Of a stretch of DNA of 49,197 bases, positions 17,930-27,292 are shown piece by piece. Source of the DNA: Bacteroidales bacterium (lineage in GTDB: Bacteria > Bacteroidota > Bacteroidia > Bacteroidales > F082); contig JAGYNM010000003.1 in NCBI GenBank assembly GCA_018399335.1, positions 1 to 49,197 on the forward strand. Reading direction: 5' to 3'. Below the pieces are notes generated by a model. That model saw only the letters and a program-made list of their open reading frames with translations, did no database searches and was not told the origin of the DNA. How positions within the stretch are numbered: the stretch's first letter is position 1; each line of letters opens with the position of its first letter. The translations under genes were made by a program, and so were the position numbers.

Positions 17930-18646
17930 CTATTGACGTTGGGCAACCATGATGATATTGTTGTTCAAGTCGTCTGATTCTATCCTTCCGTCGCGCAATC
18001 TCACCACGCGATGGGCATGCATGGCAATATCTTCCTCATGGGTAACCACAATAATTGTGTTTCCCGCTTTATGGATAGTTTCGAGCAGTCCCATAATTTC
18101 TACTGAAGTTTTAGAGTCAAGATTTCCGGTTGGTTCGTCAGCTAAAATAATTGACGGACTATTCACCAGGGCTCTGGCAATAGCCACACGCTGGCGCTGA
18201 CCACCAGACAACTCATTTGGGCGGTGTTTAATTCGATCGGTCAGTTGTACATCGGCAAGCACTTTTTCTGCTATTTCGATTCGCTGTTGCTTGCCAATAC
18301 CGGAATAAACCAGGGGCAACATCACATTTTCGAGTGCAGTAGAACGTGGAAGCAAATTAAATGTTTGAAAAATAAATCCGATTTCCCTGTTTCTGATATC
18401 AGCCAGTTCGTTGTCGTTCATTCTGCTCACATCCTTGCCATTTAAAAAATATGATCCGGCAGTAGGTGTATCTAAGCAGCCCAAAAGGTTCATCAAAGTT
18501 GATTTACCAGATCCGGAAGGCCCCATTAATGCAACATATTCATTCCGTTTGATATCCAGCGTGATTTCATCAAGCGCCTTAACGATTTCTGTTCCAACTT
18601 TATAATGCCTTGAAATGGCATTGAGACGAATCACATAATTATCCAT
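17930..18646 (-). CDS. ABC transporter ATP-binding protein, LolD/MacB type
   Basis: A 238-residue ATPase subunit of the MacB/LolD/FtsE class. It has Walker A 'GPSGSGKST' (residues 42-50), the signature '[15 protein letters not shown]', Walker B '[12 protein letters not shown]' and the H-loop 'IIVVTHEED'. The N-terminal '[22 protein letters not shown]' is typical of the MacB branch, which moves lipoproteins, peptides or drugs from the periplasmic side by mechanotransmission. No permease or membrane-fusion subunit is adjacent, so the partner must be encoded elsewhere. A TAACTTTG promoter motif lies 21 bases upstream. Confidence 0.93.
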   Translation of the reverse strand: MDNYVIRLNAISRHYKVGTEIVKALDEITLDIKRNEYVALMGPSGSGKSTLMNLLGCLDTPTAGSYFLNGKDVSRMNDNELADIRNREIGFIFQTFNLLPRSTALENVMLPLVYSGIGKQQRIEIAEKVLADVQLTDRIKHRPNELSGGQRQRVAIARALVNSPSIILADEPTGNLDSKTSVEIMGLLETIHKAGNTIIVVTHEEDIAMHAHRVVRLRDGRIESDDLNNNIIMVAQRQ

Positions 18647-18667
18647 GAGCTAGCTTTTTGGGAGAAA

Positions 18668-18675
18668 CAAAGTTA
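18668..18675 (-). promoter_or_regulatory. Candidate -7 promoter element of the ABC ATPase gene (TAACTTTG)
   Basis: Minus-strand TAACTTTG matches TAnnTTTG and lies 21 bases upstream of the start codon. Confidence 0.45.
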
Positions 18676-18685
18676 CTAAACATAT

Positions 18686-19477
18686 TTACATCCGAAGCGT
18701 AAAATGTTGCTTTGCAATTCCCTTTCTGAAAAATACCAACCCAAACTGAAAAAGATCAATTGTCAGGCTCACTTGTTCATGTTCTTGAATTTGCTTCCAG
18801 GCTTCGTCCATTTCAGATGACCAGTGTATGTCGTCGAAAATAAAGAGACTGTTTTCGTGCGCTTTTGTGAGGCAATGATGAAAATAATCCAGCGTTGGAA
18901 CTTTTTGGTGATTACCATCAAAAAAAACAAGATCAAGTTTAGGCAAACTATTCAAAACTTCTGGAAGCGTTTGATTAAAGTTACCGATAACGATATTGAC
19001 ATTAGTTGTTTTGAGTCGTTCAAAACTGCCATCTGCCACAGAAGCTATCGACGCACAACCTTCGAGCGTTGTAACTTTTGCCTCAGGATTTCCCATGGCC
19101 AATGATGCAGCACTCAATCCGGCAGCTGTGCCAAACTCGAGTACATAATCAGGTTTAAAATAACGGGCCAATCTGAAGAGGAGACGATTATACCGCTCAG
19201 CATGTGAGCGTCTTTTCACAAGTTTCTGCACCCTTGCCCGATAGGTTATAAAATCTTTTGATCCGGCTGAAGCACCAAAATCAACGGTTTCGATTACATT
19301 ACGATTACTTAGCAGGCGTTTACGTTGCCGATGCAGCATTTCATATTCCGGATAGCTTTTATTATCCCGCAAAACCTCGGTTGCAAGTTGAAAAACAAAT
19401 GGAGAGTGCAATCCTTGAAGTCCTTTAGCCTTAAATACATAAGCTATGAACCTCCTTGTTTTGTTTATGGAGCTCAT
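18686..19477 (-). CDS. Class I SAM-dependent methyltransferase (O-methyltransferase-like)
   Basis: I used the ATG at 19477 (MSSINKTRRFIAYVFK); the ORF-track start at 19531 would place the promoter motif inside the gene. The protein is 263 residues. The Rossmann fold begins with 'YVLEFGTAAGLSAASLAMGNPEAKVTTLEG' (motif I and acidic loop), followed by 'LDLVFFDGNHQKVPTLDYFHHCL' and 'SLFIFDDIHWSSEMDEAWKQI'. The FFDGNH...DDIHW pattern is that of catechol-type O-methyltransferases, where the aspartates bind metal. An N-terminal helical region (LQGLHSPFVFQLATEVLRD) is found in Bacteroidota relatives. The substrate is unknown. Confidence 0.85.
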   Translation of the reverse strand: MSSINKTRRFIAYVFKAKGLQGLHSPFVFQLATEVLRDNKSYPEYEMLHRQRKRLLSNRNVIETVDFGASAGSKDFITYRARVQKLVKRRSHAERYNRLLFRLARYFKPDYVLEFGTAAGLSAASLAMGNPEAKVTTLEGCASIASVADGSFERLKTTNVNIVIGNFNQTLPEVLNSLPKLDLVFFDGNHQKVPTLDYFHHCLTKAHENSLFIFDDIHWSSEMDEAWKQIQEHEQVSLTIDLFQFGLVFFRKGIAKQHFTLRM

Positions 19478-19503
19478 AAGTATAATGTTGGATTGATCTG
19501 ACA

Positions 19504-19511
19504 CAAATATA
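19504..19511 (-). promoter_or_regulatory. Candidate -7 promoter element (TATATTTG)
   Basis: Minus-strand TATATTTG matches TAnnTTTG and lies 26 bases upstream of the methyltransferase ATG at 19477; it helps to choose that start. Confidence 0.45.
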
Positions 19512-19570
19512 CGAAATAATACCGAATACAATAAAGTATTGTCTATTGGGTAAAACCATAAATGGTCTAT

Positions 19571-21124
19571 CTACTCAAAAGCTATTTTCTGAAGAAAGAA
19601 AACACTTCTGGGATTGTCGCGCACAAGCCTGCTATTGCTGATTTTTTGATTGGCAGTAACAATAAAATAATTACCATACCAGTGAATAAGCCTGCTAAAA
19701 TTTTCTTCGAGCAGCCTATCATTTGAAAAACGCATATCCAGGTTTGTTTTGGCTGGTTCACCAATTAGTTCCCCTTCGAGACTCATAAGTTTGCTATGCA
19801 GCACACCTTCGTGATAAGCTGCTGCCAATACGTCATTTTCGAGCAACGACACAAAAACATGACGATCAAGTTCGTAAGTTATCAAATCTCGTAGTTGGAA
19901 AGTATTTAGCCAATTTACCCCTCCACTCCTGTCGAATGAAACCAAAAGCGTGTTAAAAAACTGATAGCCCTCAAAAATGGTGTAGGTATAAGGAATTGGC
20001 CGTCCATAAAAATCGTAATCAATGCGCGACTCCACCCGATAGCGCGGACGGAAAGCCTCAGCCGAAAAAATAAACAAACTATCCTGACTGATTAACTGTG
20101 GCTCATAGAACTGAAAAGCAATCTCTGTTTCCTCGAGCCTGGCCTTGCCGCGCGACTGCTGTTGCCTGAGTCGCATCAGATCTTCACTTGCCAGTGCCAC
20201 ATCTATATTAGGCAAAGTGGCAAATGGATGATACTTGATATTGCTTTGCCCGTTAGCCTGCAGCTGCAGAAAAAACATGCCGGCAGCCTCACGTCCTATA
20301 GTTTCCTGAGCATTTTTAATAGCTGTGGGTTTGCTTTTTTCTCTTTCGTAAGTGCCGATGGCAACAAACCTTCCCTGCTGACTAAAAAACCCAACTGAAG
20401 CCAGATACCGATGTTGTTCATCTGCAACTTCAAAGCTGTTTATCAAACCTCCATTCAGATCAAAAAACAAAAAGATATCTGCTTCAAAGCGCTTATTACC
20501 AAAACGTTTTACAAATACACCAAATCGCTCATCAGATTGCATTACAGCAATTTCCTGTATTATATATTGGCCCTCAGCCAGAACATCAAGCGTTTTTAAG
20601 TTTCCTTTGGAGAGGTCGAAAAGTAACAAGTCAGCAAGATTATCTGCCAAATTGATCCCGATCAAAAGTTTATCTTTTTGCGCATCAAGCGTATTGATTT
20701 CTGACTGAGCAGGAAAATCTCCACCCATCAAACTAAACTTTTCAGTTTGCAAATGATAGCTTACAATTTCGTATGCAACAGACTCCTGTTTCTTCCCTGA
20801 ATTATTGATAAATAAAACGATCAAACGCTCCTTTGTCGAAAGAATTTTATGGATACGCATACCTTCAGATAGCGCAACCAGCTTAACCCATTGTTCTGTA
20901 AGATTGGTGTCGAGTTTCGAAAAAAACCACTTCCGTTTATTATTTTCATCCAGCTCACTACTTTCATAAAAAAGCATCAGCCCATTTTCACCTAAAAGCT
21001 CATAACCATATGATTTGACGTCTAAACGCGTTGGCAGTTCGAGCCTTACCGGCTCATATTCCTGAGCCTGCGCAAAATGGCCAATAAATAAAACCAACAG
21101 AAAAATACAGGTGAAACGTTTCAT
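19571..21124 (-). CDS. Secreted protein of unknown function
   Basis: I do not recognise a family. I used the ATG at 21124, which gives a clean signal peptide ('MKRFTCIFLLVLFIGHFAQAQE', cleavage after AQA) rather than the upstream ORF-track start. The 517-residue product has no lipobox, no T9SS sorting domain and no transmembrane helix beyond the signal. It is rich in beta-strand-like stretches with repeated internal patterns such as 'LLLFDLSKGNLKTLDVL' and 'IFLFFDLNGGLINSFEV', which suggests a beta-propeller or similar repeat fold (inference). It is probably periplasmic or outer-membrane associated. The upstream terminator isolates it from the T9SS cargo gene. Confidence 0.8.
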   Translation of the reverse strand: MKRFTCIFLLVLFIGHFAQAQEYEPVRLELPTRLDVKSYGYELLGENGLMLFYESSELDENNKRKWFFSKLDTNLTEQWVKLVALSEGMRIHKILSTKERLIVLFINNSGKKQESVAYEIVSYHLQTEKFSLMGGDFPAQSEINTLDAQKDKLLIGINLADNLADLLLFDLSKGNLKTLDVLAEGQYIIQEIAVMQSDERFGVFVKRFGNKRFEADIFLFFDLNGGLINSFEVADEQHRYLASVGFFSQQGRFVAIGTYEREKSKPTAIKNAQETIGREAAGMFFLQLQANGQSNIKYHPFATLPNIDVALASEDLMRLRQQQSRGKARLEETEIAFQFYEPQLISQDSLFIFSAEAFRPRYRVESRIDYDFYGRPIPYTYTIFEGYQFFNTLLVSFDRSGGVNWLNTFQLRDLITYELDRHVFVSLLENDVLAAAYHEGVLHSKLMSLEGELIGEPAKTNLDMRFSNDRLLEENFSRLIHWYGNYFIVTANQKISNSRLVRDNPRSVFFLQKIAFE

Positions 21125-21186
21125 TTGAACGAAATCATTTAGCAACAAAACGAAAGTACGGAATATTTATGATTTCCTTCCCGTAA

Positions 21187-21232
21187 AAAACAAAAACTGC
21201 ACAAAGGAAATTTCCTTGTGCAGTTTTTGATC
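21187..21232 (-). terminator. Intrinsic terminator after the T9SS cargo gene
   Basis: A near-perfect inverted repeat, CTGCACAAAGGAAA / TTTCCTTGTGCAG (one bulged A), flanked by A/T runs. On the minus strand the hairpin is followed by TTTTTGTTTTTT, giving a strong terminator between 21247 and the next gene. Confidence 0.85.
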
Positions 21233-21246
21233 AGAAAATGAAAAAA

Positions 21247-22890
21247 TTATTTTACAAATCGTGTGTGTGCAATTGTTCCGTTTTCAAAAACAAAGCTGAT
21301 AACATAAACGCCTTGCTTTAGGTTTGCAGCATCAATACGATTTTGGCCGGCAACCAAATTATTACCGTAAACAACTTTACCACTCATATCCGTAATTTGA
21401 ACATTCGCCTCTGAATCAAGGTTGAAGCGAATTTGATCTATTACTGGATTTGGATACAGTTTAACTGCTTCGGCAATCATTTCATTCAGGCCAACTGTTT
21501 CTTCTCCAATTACACGCACCCAGTCAACTTCCCAGGTAGAAGCAGCGGCAGTGGTAGAAGTATATTTAAATGCCACAAACAGTTTAGGATTAGCATAAGA
21601 AAGCACGTCCAGTGAACCTGATTCTGCCCATTCATATCCGCCTGGAGACCAGTCGAATTGATCGGTTAAATCAGTCCAGGAGAAATCATTTGGATTACCT
21701 TGTCCGTCATAATCACTTGATACCATCAGGCGAAGTGGATCACCATCAAAATTGTAAGCCGTGCGGAAACTGAGCGTTGCTGACTGCATATTGGTGAGAT
21801 CCATTTCGGGGCTGATCAACCAGTCTTCATTAAGCAAAGCACCACCGGAATAGCCTGACATACGTGCAAACTGATCATCTCCAAAAGTGCTATGCGACCA
21901 TTCCTGATCTCCAACAACGTTATAAGTACTCATCACACCCAAATCCTGATCAAAGGGCTCATTGAGCAACGTAACTGTATTTGATGTAGTTACAATAGCT
22001 TCTGGATAAGCTCCATCTGTTTTGTAATCAATATTTTCGCCCAAATTAGTATAAGGGAAAATAACAAAATGATAAGTTGTGGTAGCCTCCAAATTACTGA
22101 AGACATGCGATTCTTCGCCAAAAGGCACATTCCATGCGATGTATCCTAATGAAATATCCAGGTTATTGGCAACAGGAGTGCCATCAACAGGAAGATCAAA
22201 ATTCAATCCTTTTGTTACCAGTGCTTCACCAAGAATAAGATAGGCATCCGGAAGCTGTTCACCAGTGGCATCAGTCCAGCTTAAACTTACTCCAACATCC
22301 TGAGGTTCAGCAGTAAAAGCAGTAGGATAATTTGTAGGCTCTGGTTTGATGATTAAATCACCACTGATGGAGAAATCATCATAAAAAACTGAACCGCCTA
22401 AATTACCGTCTTGTTTGTAAACACGCACTTCGAAACGAAATTTTGTAGCATTAGCAGGAGCTGTAAGCACCTGTGAATAATGCATCCAATCAGCATTATC
22501 TTCACTGTAAGTGCCAGGTCTCAAAACCTCTGCATCATCATCCAGATAGGTGTTACTTTCGTCCATCCAGTATGACCAGATACGGTGACGGGCAGCCGGA
22601 TCATTATCCAAATAATAATATTCAATGGTATAAGTAGTTCCGGGAACAATTCCTTCAACATCCTGCTGAAAATCGAGTGTTCCATCACCTGAAGTGTGAC
22701 GGGCAGCAAAACTTCCACCATGAACATTGGTTGATTCTTTGGAAATACTTTCGGCTTTAGTCCAGCCAGCAGGCTCGGTATCGGAGTTCCAAACTTCCAG
22801 ATCACCATTTACTACAATGTTTTGGGCTTGAAGTGGCAGGAAAAATGCCACTAAAACCACACTTAAAAAAGTAAAAATTACTTGCTTCAT
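21247..22890 (-). CDS. T9SS type A sorting domain protein with carbohydrate-binding-like and choice-of-anchor J domains
   Basis: A 547-residue secreted protein. The order is: a signal peptide ('MKQVIFTFLSVVLVAFFLPLQAQN'); a jelly-roll carbohydrate-binding-like domain ('VVNGDLEVWNSDTEPAGWTK...FYDDFSISGDL', ~25-180); a fibronectin type III-like segment (~185-300, 'AEPQDVGVSLSWTDATGEQLPDAYLI'); a choice-of-anchor J domain ('NEPFDQDLGVMSTYNVVG...WEVDWVRVIGEE', ~305-465); and a T9SS type A sorting domain ('LYPNPVIDQIRFNL...GVYVISFVFENGTIAHTRFVK'). It should cross the outer membrane through type IX secretion and be anchored or released. There is no catalytic domain, so a binding or matrix role is likely. 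Confidence 0.9.
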   Translation of the reverse strand: MKQVIFTFLSVVLVAFFLPLQAQNIVVNGDLEVWNSDTEPAGWTKAESISKESTNVHGGSFAARHTSGDGTLDFQQDVEGIVPGTTYTIEYYYLDNDPAARHRIWSYWMDESNTYLDDDAEVLRPGTYSEDNADWMHYSQVLTAPANATKFRFEVRVYKQDGNLGGSVFYDDFSISGDLIIKPEPTNYPTAFTAEPQDVGVSLSWTDATGEQLPDAYLILGEALVTKGLNFDLPVDGTPVANNLDISLGYIAWNVPFGEESHVFSNLEATTTYHFVIFPYTNLGENIDYKTDGAYPEAIVTTSNTVTLLNEPFDQDLGVMSTYNVVGDQEWSHSTFGDDQFARMSGYSGGALLNEDWLISPEMDLTNMQSATLSFRTAYNFDGDPLRLMVSSDYDGQGNPNDFSWTDLTDQFDWSPGGYEWAESGSLDVLSYANPKLFVAFKYTSTTAAASTWEVDWVRVIGEETVGLNEMIAEAVKLYPNPVIDQIRFNLDSEANVQITDMSGKVVYGNNLVAGQNRIDAANLKQGVYVISFVFENGTIAHTRFVK

Positions 22891-22930
22891 AATGTAAAAA
22901 TTTTAGAGAATAATTTCTTTAATCAGTTGG

Positions 22931-22938
22931 CAAAGTTA
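22931..22938 (-). promoter_or_regulatory. Candidate -7 promoter element of the T9SS cargo gene (TAACTTTG)
   Basis: Minus-strand TAACTTTG matches TAnnTTTG and lies 40 bases upstream of the start codon. Confidence 0.45.
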
Positions 22939-22973
22939 AGGATAAAATACTTGGCTCACAGATTAAAATAGCA

Positions 22974-23006
22974 TTAAAAAAAGGCTGATCGTTACCGGAT
23001 CAGCCC
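22974..23006 (-). terminator. Intrinsic terminator of dnaK
   Basis: Eight-base stem GGCTGATC (22983-22990) / GATCAGCC (22998-23005) with a seven-base loop. On the minus strand it is followed by seven T residues. It lies 34 bases after the dnaK stop. Confidence 0.85.
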
Positions 23007-23039
23007 TTTACTATATGTTGAGATTAAGATAATTTTCTA

Positions 23040-24959
23040 TTATTTCTTGTCGTCAACCTCTTCAAAATCCACATCAGTCACTTCGTCGTCGCCTCCTTGT
23101 CCGGCTGATGAGCCAGCGTTGGCATCAGCACCAGGCTGAGCGCCATCCTGTGTCTGTTGTGTGTTTTTGTACATCTCTTCACTTGCCGACTGCCAGATGC
23201 CGTTAAGCTTTTCCATTGCAGCATCTATAACAGGAATATCCTGGCTTTGATGTGCTTTTTTCAGCTCTTCGAGGGCACTTTCAATTTCTGACTTTTTATC
23301 AGCCGGAAGTTTATCACCGTATTCTTTCAACTGCTTTTCGGTTTGGAAAACCAAAGCATCAGCTGAATTTAGTTTGTCGATTTTCTCGCGCTCTTTTTTA
23401 TCCGCTTCGGCATTGGCAGTTGCTTCGTCCTTCATTTTCTGGATTTCGGCATCAGTCAGTCCCGAAGAAGCTTCGATACGGATGCTCTGCGATTTTCCGG
23501 TTGCCTTGTCTTTAGCAGACACATGCAAGATACCATTGGAGTCAATATCAAAAGTTACTTCAATCTGCGGAACGCCGCGTGGTGCAGGTGGAATATCGTT
23601 CAGATGGAATCGTCCGATACTTTTATTCTGATTGGCCATCGGCCTTTCGCCCTGCAAAACGTGAATTTCAACAGAAGGTTGATTGTCAGCTGCAGTTGAG
23701 AAAGTTTCAGACTTTTTGGTCGGGATGGTTGTGTTCGACTCGATGAGTTTTGTCATCACACCACCAAGGGTTTCAATACCCAGGCTAAGTGGCGTAACGT
23801 CGAGCAACAGCACGTCTTTTACCTCTCCGGTAAGCACACCACCCTGAATAGCAGCTCCAACAGCAACTACTTCATCAGGATTTACACCTTTTGAAGGCTC
23901 TTTTCCGAAAAATTCTTTTACGATATTTTGAATTGCCGGGATACGTGTTGAACCACCAACCAAAATCACTTCATCTACATCGCTTGCAGTCATTCCGGCA
24001 TCTTTAAGTGCCTGACGACAAGGTTCAATAGTTCCCCGAATCAAAGAATCGGTAAGCTGTTCAAATTTCGAACGGGTTAGCTTACGCACAAGGTGCTTTG
24101 GCACGCCATCAACTGGCATGATATAAGGCAGATTGATTTCAGTTTCGGTAGAACTGGAAAGTTCAATTTTTGCTTTTTCGGCTGCTTCCTTCAAACGCTG
24201 AAGTGCCATAGGATCTTTGCGAAGATCAAGACCTTCATCTTTTTTAAATTCGTCAGCAAGCCACTGAATCACAGCATCATCAAAATCGTCGCCGCCAAGA
24301 TGTGTATTACCATTGGTTGATTTTACTTCGAATACTCCTTCACCTAATTCAAGGATTGAGATATCAAAAGTTCCGCCACCAAGGTCGAATACTGCAACTT
24401 TTACATCATTTTTCTTTTTATCCAAACCATATGCAAGAGCTGCAGCAGTAGGTTCGTTTATGATACGTCTCACTTTCAAACCAGCCACTTCACCAGCTTC
24501 TTTAGTTGCCTGTCGCTGAGAATCGCTAAAATAAGCCGGAACAGTAATTACCGCTTCTGTTACCGTTTGACCCAGATAATCTTCAGCAGTTTTCTTCATT
24601 TTCTGAAGCACCATTGCCGAAATTTCCTGCGGTGTGTACATGCGATCATCTATCTGAACACGTGGTGTATTATTTTGTCCTTTAACAACTTTATAAGGTA
24701 CGCGGCCAACTTCTTTAGAAACCTGATCAAATGTCTCTCCCATGAAACGCTTGATCGAAGAAATGGTCTTCTCAGGATTTGTGATAGCCTGACGCTTGGC
24801 AGGATCACCCACTTTGCGTTCGCCATTTTCGGTAAAAGCAACAATTGAAGGGGTCGTACGACGGCCTTCGCTGTTCGGGATTACAACCGGCTCGTTACCT
24901 TCCATTACTGCAACGCATGAGTTGGTTGTTCCAAGGTCAATTCCAATTATTTTTCCCAT
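23040..24959 (-). CDS. dnaK: Molecular chaperone DnaK (Hsp70)
   Basis: DnaK is the cytoplasmic ATP-dependent chaperone that works with DnaJ and GrpE. The 639-residue protein is full length: the ATPase domain begins '[21 protein letters not shown]', the phosphate and adenosine motifs '[16 protein letters not shown]' and '[13 protein letters not shown]' follow, and the substrate domain starts after the linker '[21 protein letters not shown]'. The C-terminal lid ends in '[11 protein letters not shown]', the usual EEVD-like bacterial tail after a G/A/Q-rich linker. No dnaJ or grpE flanks it, so it is a monocistronic gene here. A strong AAGGAGG ribosome binding site precedes it and a hairpin terminator follows. 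No CIRCE (HrcA) repeat is seen. Confidence 0.98.
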   Translation of the reverse strand: MGKIIGIDLGTTNSCVAVMEGNEPVVIPNSEGRRTTPSIVAFTENGERKVGDPAKRQAITNPEKTISSIKRFMGETFDQVSKEVGRVPYKVVKGQNNTPRVQIDDRMYTPQEISAMVLQKMKKTAEDYLGQTVTEAVITVPAYFSDSQRQATKEAGEVAGLKVRRIINEPTAAALAYGLDKKKNDVKVAVFDLGGGTFDISILELGEGVFEVKSTNGNTHLGGDDFDDAVIQWLADEFKKDEGLDLRKDPMALQRLKEAAEKAKIELSSSTETEINLPYIMPVDGVPKHLVRKLTRSKFEQLTDSLIRGTIEPCRQALKDAGMTASDVDEVILVGGSTRIPAIQNIVKEFFGKEPSKGVNPDEVVAVGAAIQGGVLTGEVKDVLLLDVTPLSLGIETLGGVMTKLIESNTTIPTKKSETFSTAADNQPSVEIHVLQGERPMANQNKSIGRFHLNDIPPAPRGVPQIEVTFDIDSNGILHVSAKDKATGKSQSIRIEASSGLTDAEIQKMKDEATANAEADKKEREKIDKLNSADALVFQTEKQLKEYGDKLPADKKSEIESALEELKKAHQSQDIPVIDAAMEKLNGIWQSASEEMYKNTQQTQDGAQPGADANAGSSAGQGGDDEVTDVDFEEVDDKK

Positions 24960-24966
24960 TTAGTTT

Positions 24967-24975
24967 TCCTCCTTT
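24967..24975 (-). promoter_or_regulatory. Strong Shine-Dalgarno site of dnaK (AAGGAGG)
   Basis: The minus strand reads AAAAGGAGGAAAACTA before the dnaK ATG, a textbook ribosome binding site at about eight bases. Most genes in this window lack any such site, as is usual in Bacteroidota, so this marks dnaK for high expression. It fixes the start codon at 24959. Confidence 0.75.
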
Positions 24976-25004
24976 TTATCAAATTTATTTTCAATTCTTA
25001 AGCT

Positions 25005-25023
25005 TTGACAAGTGTTTTGTCAA
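25005..25023. repeat. Short inverted repeat in the dnaK upstream region
   Basis: TTGACA-N7-TGTCAA lies 46-64 bases upstream of the dnaK start. It is not the CIRCE sequence. It could be an operator or a chance palindrome; 257 bases separate dnaK from the next gene and most of the rest shows no recognisable signal. Confidence 0.3.
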
Positions 25024-25216
25024 GGATTGTGCCAAAACTAAAAGTGCAATAAAAGTACTTTATCAAGAACAAAAGAGTTTTCTGGCTTAGAAAATTTCTA
25101 AGTCAAATTCAATTGATTATGAATATGTTAATGAATTATCGATGCCACTATTCGAGCAGCAGATAACTTGAATGACAAAAAGACAGTCTGGAATAAAAAA
25201 AGTGTGTCAGAATCAA

Positions 25217-26203
25217 TTAACGATTAAGCACAAAGCCCCAGTTGTAATCCTCAACCAGTTTGGTTTCACTCAGTACACTCAGGCTGTAAGTTTGCAGTGC
25301 CTGGCGTCTGGCAGAAAAAATACCGTAGCCATTTTCAATATTGGTGTACTGTGGGATTTCCTGAACGATGCTGTTTGAGGGAGCATTCACATCAATAAAA
25401 GTGCTCAGCTCTTCACCCCCAGCCGAAATAGTTAGTAAAACTTCATCAGCCCAACGCCTTACGTTAAGCACATCATCGAGCTCCTGACCTAATCGGGCAT
25501 AAAACTCTGATCCCATATAGCTTACACTCATGCCCTCGCCTCCATCGAGCGTCTGCGCCTGGCGTGTTCCCAAATTCCAGTTCATAGTTTTATAAACCGT
25601 ATCAGGACTGCCCGGTCTTAACTCTTTATAATAAAACTTGAGGTTAACCTCGTAACGTCTGCCGCCACGAGCCGAATTCCATTCAATTTGAGTAGCAACC
25701 GTTGAAGCAAAATTGATCCGGTTAACGGGTCTGAGGATGCCAAATGAACCTATCATATCGGTTTCAGCTTCTATGGCTTTTTCCTCGGGGGCAACCTTAA
25801 GGGTATATTTTGCATTTGCATCTAAAGATGCAGTGGTATAATACAATAACTGACTTGGAAAATAGAAAATCGAATCTCCGGGCAATTTGTCATGAATAGT
25901 TATTGTATCCAAAATTATGGGATTAAGGTCGACACTGTTTTTTCTGCCTTGCAGCACCACATTCAGCTTTTCAGCATAATTGCTCGAATCTGGATCTTTA
26001 GCAATCTCAAGGGCATTTCCGGGCCCCAAAAAAGCTTTGGTTATCTTCACAAAATTGGTGTCCTGTCCGGCATCAAGCAAGCCATAAACAATGGTAATAT
26101 CTTTATAATCAGCATATAAATCCACATCTGTGCTGCAAGAACTGATTCCGGCCAGCAAAGATGCCAATACTATAAATGACAGGAAGTTATTTTTGAATTT
26201 CAT
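25217..26203 (-). CDS. Putative lipoprotein, DUF4249-like
   Basis: I used ATG 26203 (MKFKNNFLSF); the track's extension starts at TTG. The 328-residue product has a lipoprotein signal peptide with lipobox 'LLAGISSCST' (Cys at about residue 23), so it should be anchored to a membrane, most often the outer membrane in this phylum. After it comes 'DVDLYADYKDITIVYGLLDAGQDTNFVKITKAFLGPGNALEIAKDPDSSNYAE', the kind of N-terminal beta region found in DUF4249 proteins, which often accompany TonB-dependent receptors. No receptor gene is adjacent. The family assignment is from overall appearance and is moderate. Confidence 0.7.
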   Translation of the reverse strand: MKFKNNFLSFIVLASLLAGISSCSTDVDLYADYKDITIVYGLLDAGQDTNFVKITKAFLGPGNALEIAKDPDSSNYAEKLNVVLQGRKNSVDLNPIILDTITIHDKLPGDSIFYFPSQLLYYTTASLDANAKYTLKVAPEEKAIEAETDMIGSFGILRPVNRINFASTVATQIEWNSARGGRRYEVNLKFYYKELRPGSPDTVYKTMNWNLGTRQAQTLDGGEGMSVSYMGSEFYARLGQELDDVLNVRRWADEVLLTISAGGEELSTFIDVNAPSNSIVQEIPQYTNIENGYGIFSARRQALQTYSLSVLSETKLVEDYNWGFVLNR

Positions 26204-26269
26204 TAGTTTCGACAATTAAATTTTGAAAACAACAACAAAAACCAGCACTTCTGGAATGCTGAGAACGGA

Positions 26270-26277
26270 CAAAATTA
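26270..26277 (-). promoter_or_regulatory. Candidate -7 promoter element of the lipoprotein gene (TAATTTTG)
   Basis: Minus-strand TAATTTTG matches TAnnTTTG, 66 bases upstream of the start, in the divergent 249-base gap between this gene and panB. Confidence 0.35.
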
Positions 26278-26424
26278 CGATATATTTTCTCCTGCACAAA
26301 CACTGACCAGTAAACGGTTGTGGATGACCTGATAAATGAATGCTTTGAATAAAAATTTAACATGCCGTATTTTTTGACACCTTTAAACGAACACAAAATG
26401 TAAACCCTGTCAGCTAAAAACCTT

Positions 26425-26432
26425 TACTTTTG
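26425..26432 (+). promoter_or_regulatory. Candidate -7 promoter element of panB (TACTTTTG)
   Basis: TACTTTTG matches TAnnTTTG and ends 20 bases before the panB ATG at 26453. Confidence 0.45.
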
Positions 26433-26452
26433 CCTCATTAATACAAAACATT

Positions 26453-27268
26453 ATGTATTCTTCGAAAGATATCCCAAAGATTACCACTCATGGCTTCCAG
26501 GAGATGAAGCAAGGTGAAAAAGATTGCTATACGACAGCCTACGATTATTCGATGGCTGATTACAGATGAAGCCACGGCATTGACGTGATTTTAGTTGGCG
26601 ACAGTGCTTCCAACGTTATGGCTGGTTATAAAACAACTTTTGCCAATCACACTAAATGAGATGATTTATCACGCCAGTTCGGTAGCGCGTGCTGTGCAAC
26701 GATCTCTGGTTGTTGTGGATATGCCTTTCCGGGACTTATCAGGGCAATTCAAAGAGGCACTTTCGTCGGCAATTCGTATTATGAAGAATCCCGGGCGCCA
26801 ATGCTATTAAGCTGGAAGGCGGAGAAGAAATTGTGGAATCTGTCGACAGGATTCTTAGCGCAGGTGACTACCCTATCATTAATGCCATCTTGGGCTACTC
26901 CTCAGAAGCATCAAATAAATTTGGAACATGTGGTAGAGAGCCACCGATGATAAAGCTGAAAAATTACGGCGTGACGCTAAGATTCTGGAACAGGCCGGTT
27001 TGTTTTGGTATTGTTCTCGAAAAATTCCTGCATCTACGCCGACAAGTAACACAAAGTGTCAGGGAATACCTACCATTGGTATCGGTGCAGAAATCAGGTT
27101 GACGGGCAGGTGCTGGTTTTGCACATGATATCTCGCATTAATCTGAAATTTTCCTTGGAATTCTTCGTCGTTATCATAATCTGCATGATGAAATCAAAAC
27201 GGCTGTATTCAGTTATATCCAGCGATGTAAAAACTTCTGATTTCCCAAATGAAAGGGAACAATATTAG
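26453..27268 (+). pseudogene. panB: 3-methyl-2-oxobutanoate hydroxymethyltransferase, frame broken by indels
   Basis: PanB makes ketopantoate for pantothenate and CoA synthesis. The start is ATG 26453 and the family's end 'DVKTSDFPNEREQY' reaches TAG 27268. In between, the conserved protein is readable in pieces across frames: 'GIDVILVGDSASNVMAGYKTT', 'MIYHASSVARAVQRSLVVVDMPF', 'EALSSAIRIMK', 'VDGQVLVLH'. Specific errors can be named: TTT to TTTT after 'GYKTT', an extra C in 'GCCTTTCCGGG', and a missing A in 'TTCAAAGAGG'. Removing them restores the frame. The total length fits an intact PanB (~272 residues). The gene is probably sound in the organism and damaged in this assembly. Confidence 0.85.
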
Positions 27269-27292
27269 ATTTTTCGTTAGAACTTTTAGCTT

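Noticed and set aside
25086-25102. CTTAGAAAATTTCTAAG palindrome as a terminator
   Set aside because: It is AT-rich and lacks a U-tract in the needed direction; more likely a chance or operator palindrome.
26595-27268. Separate small genes in the ORF track (26595, 26833, 27056)
   Set aside because: All are fragments of panB in different frames.
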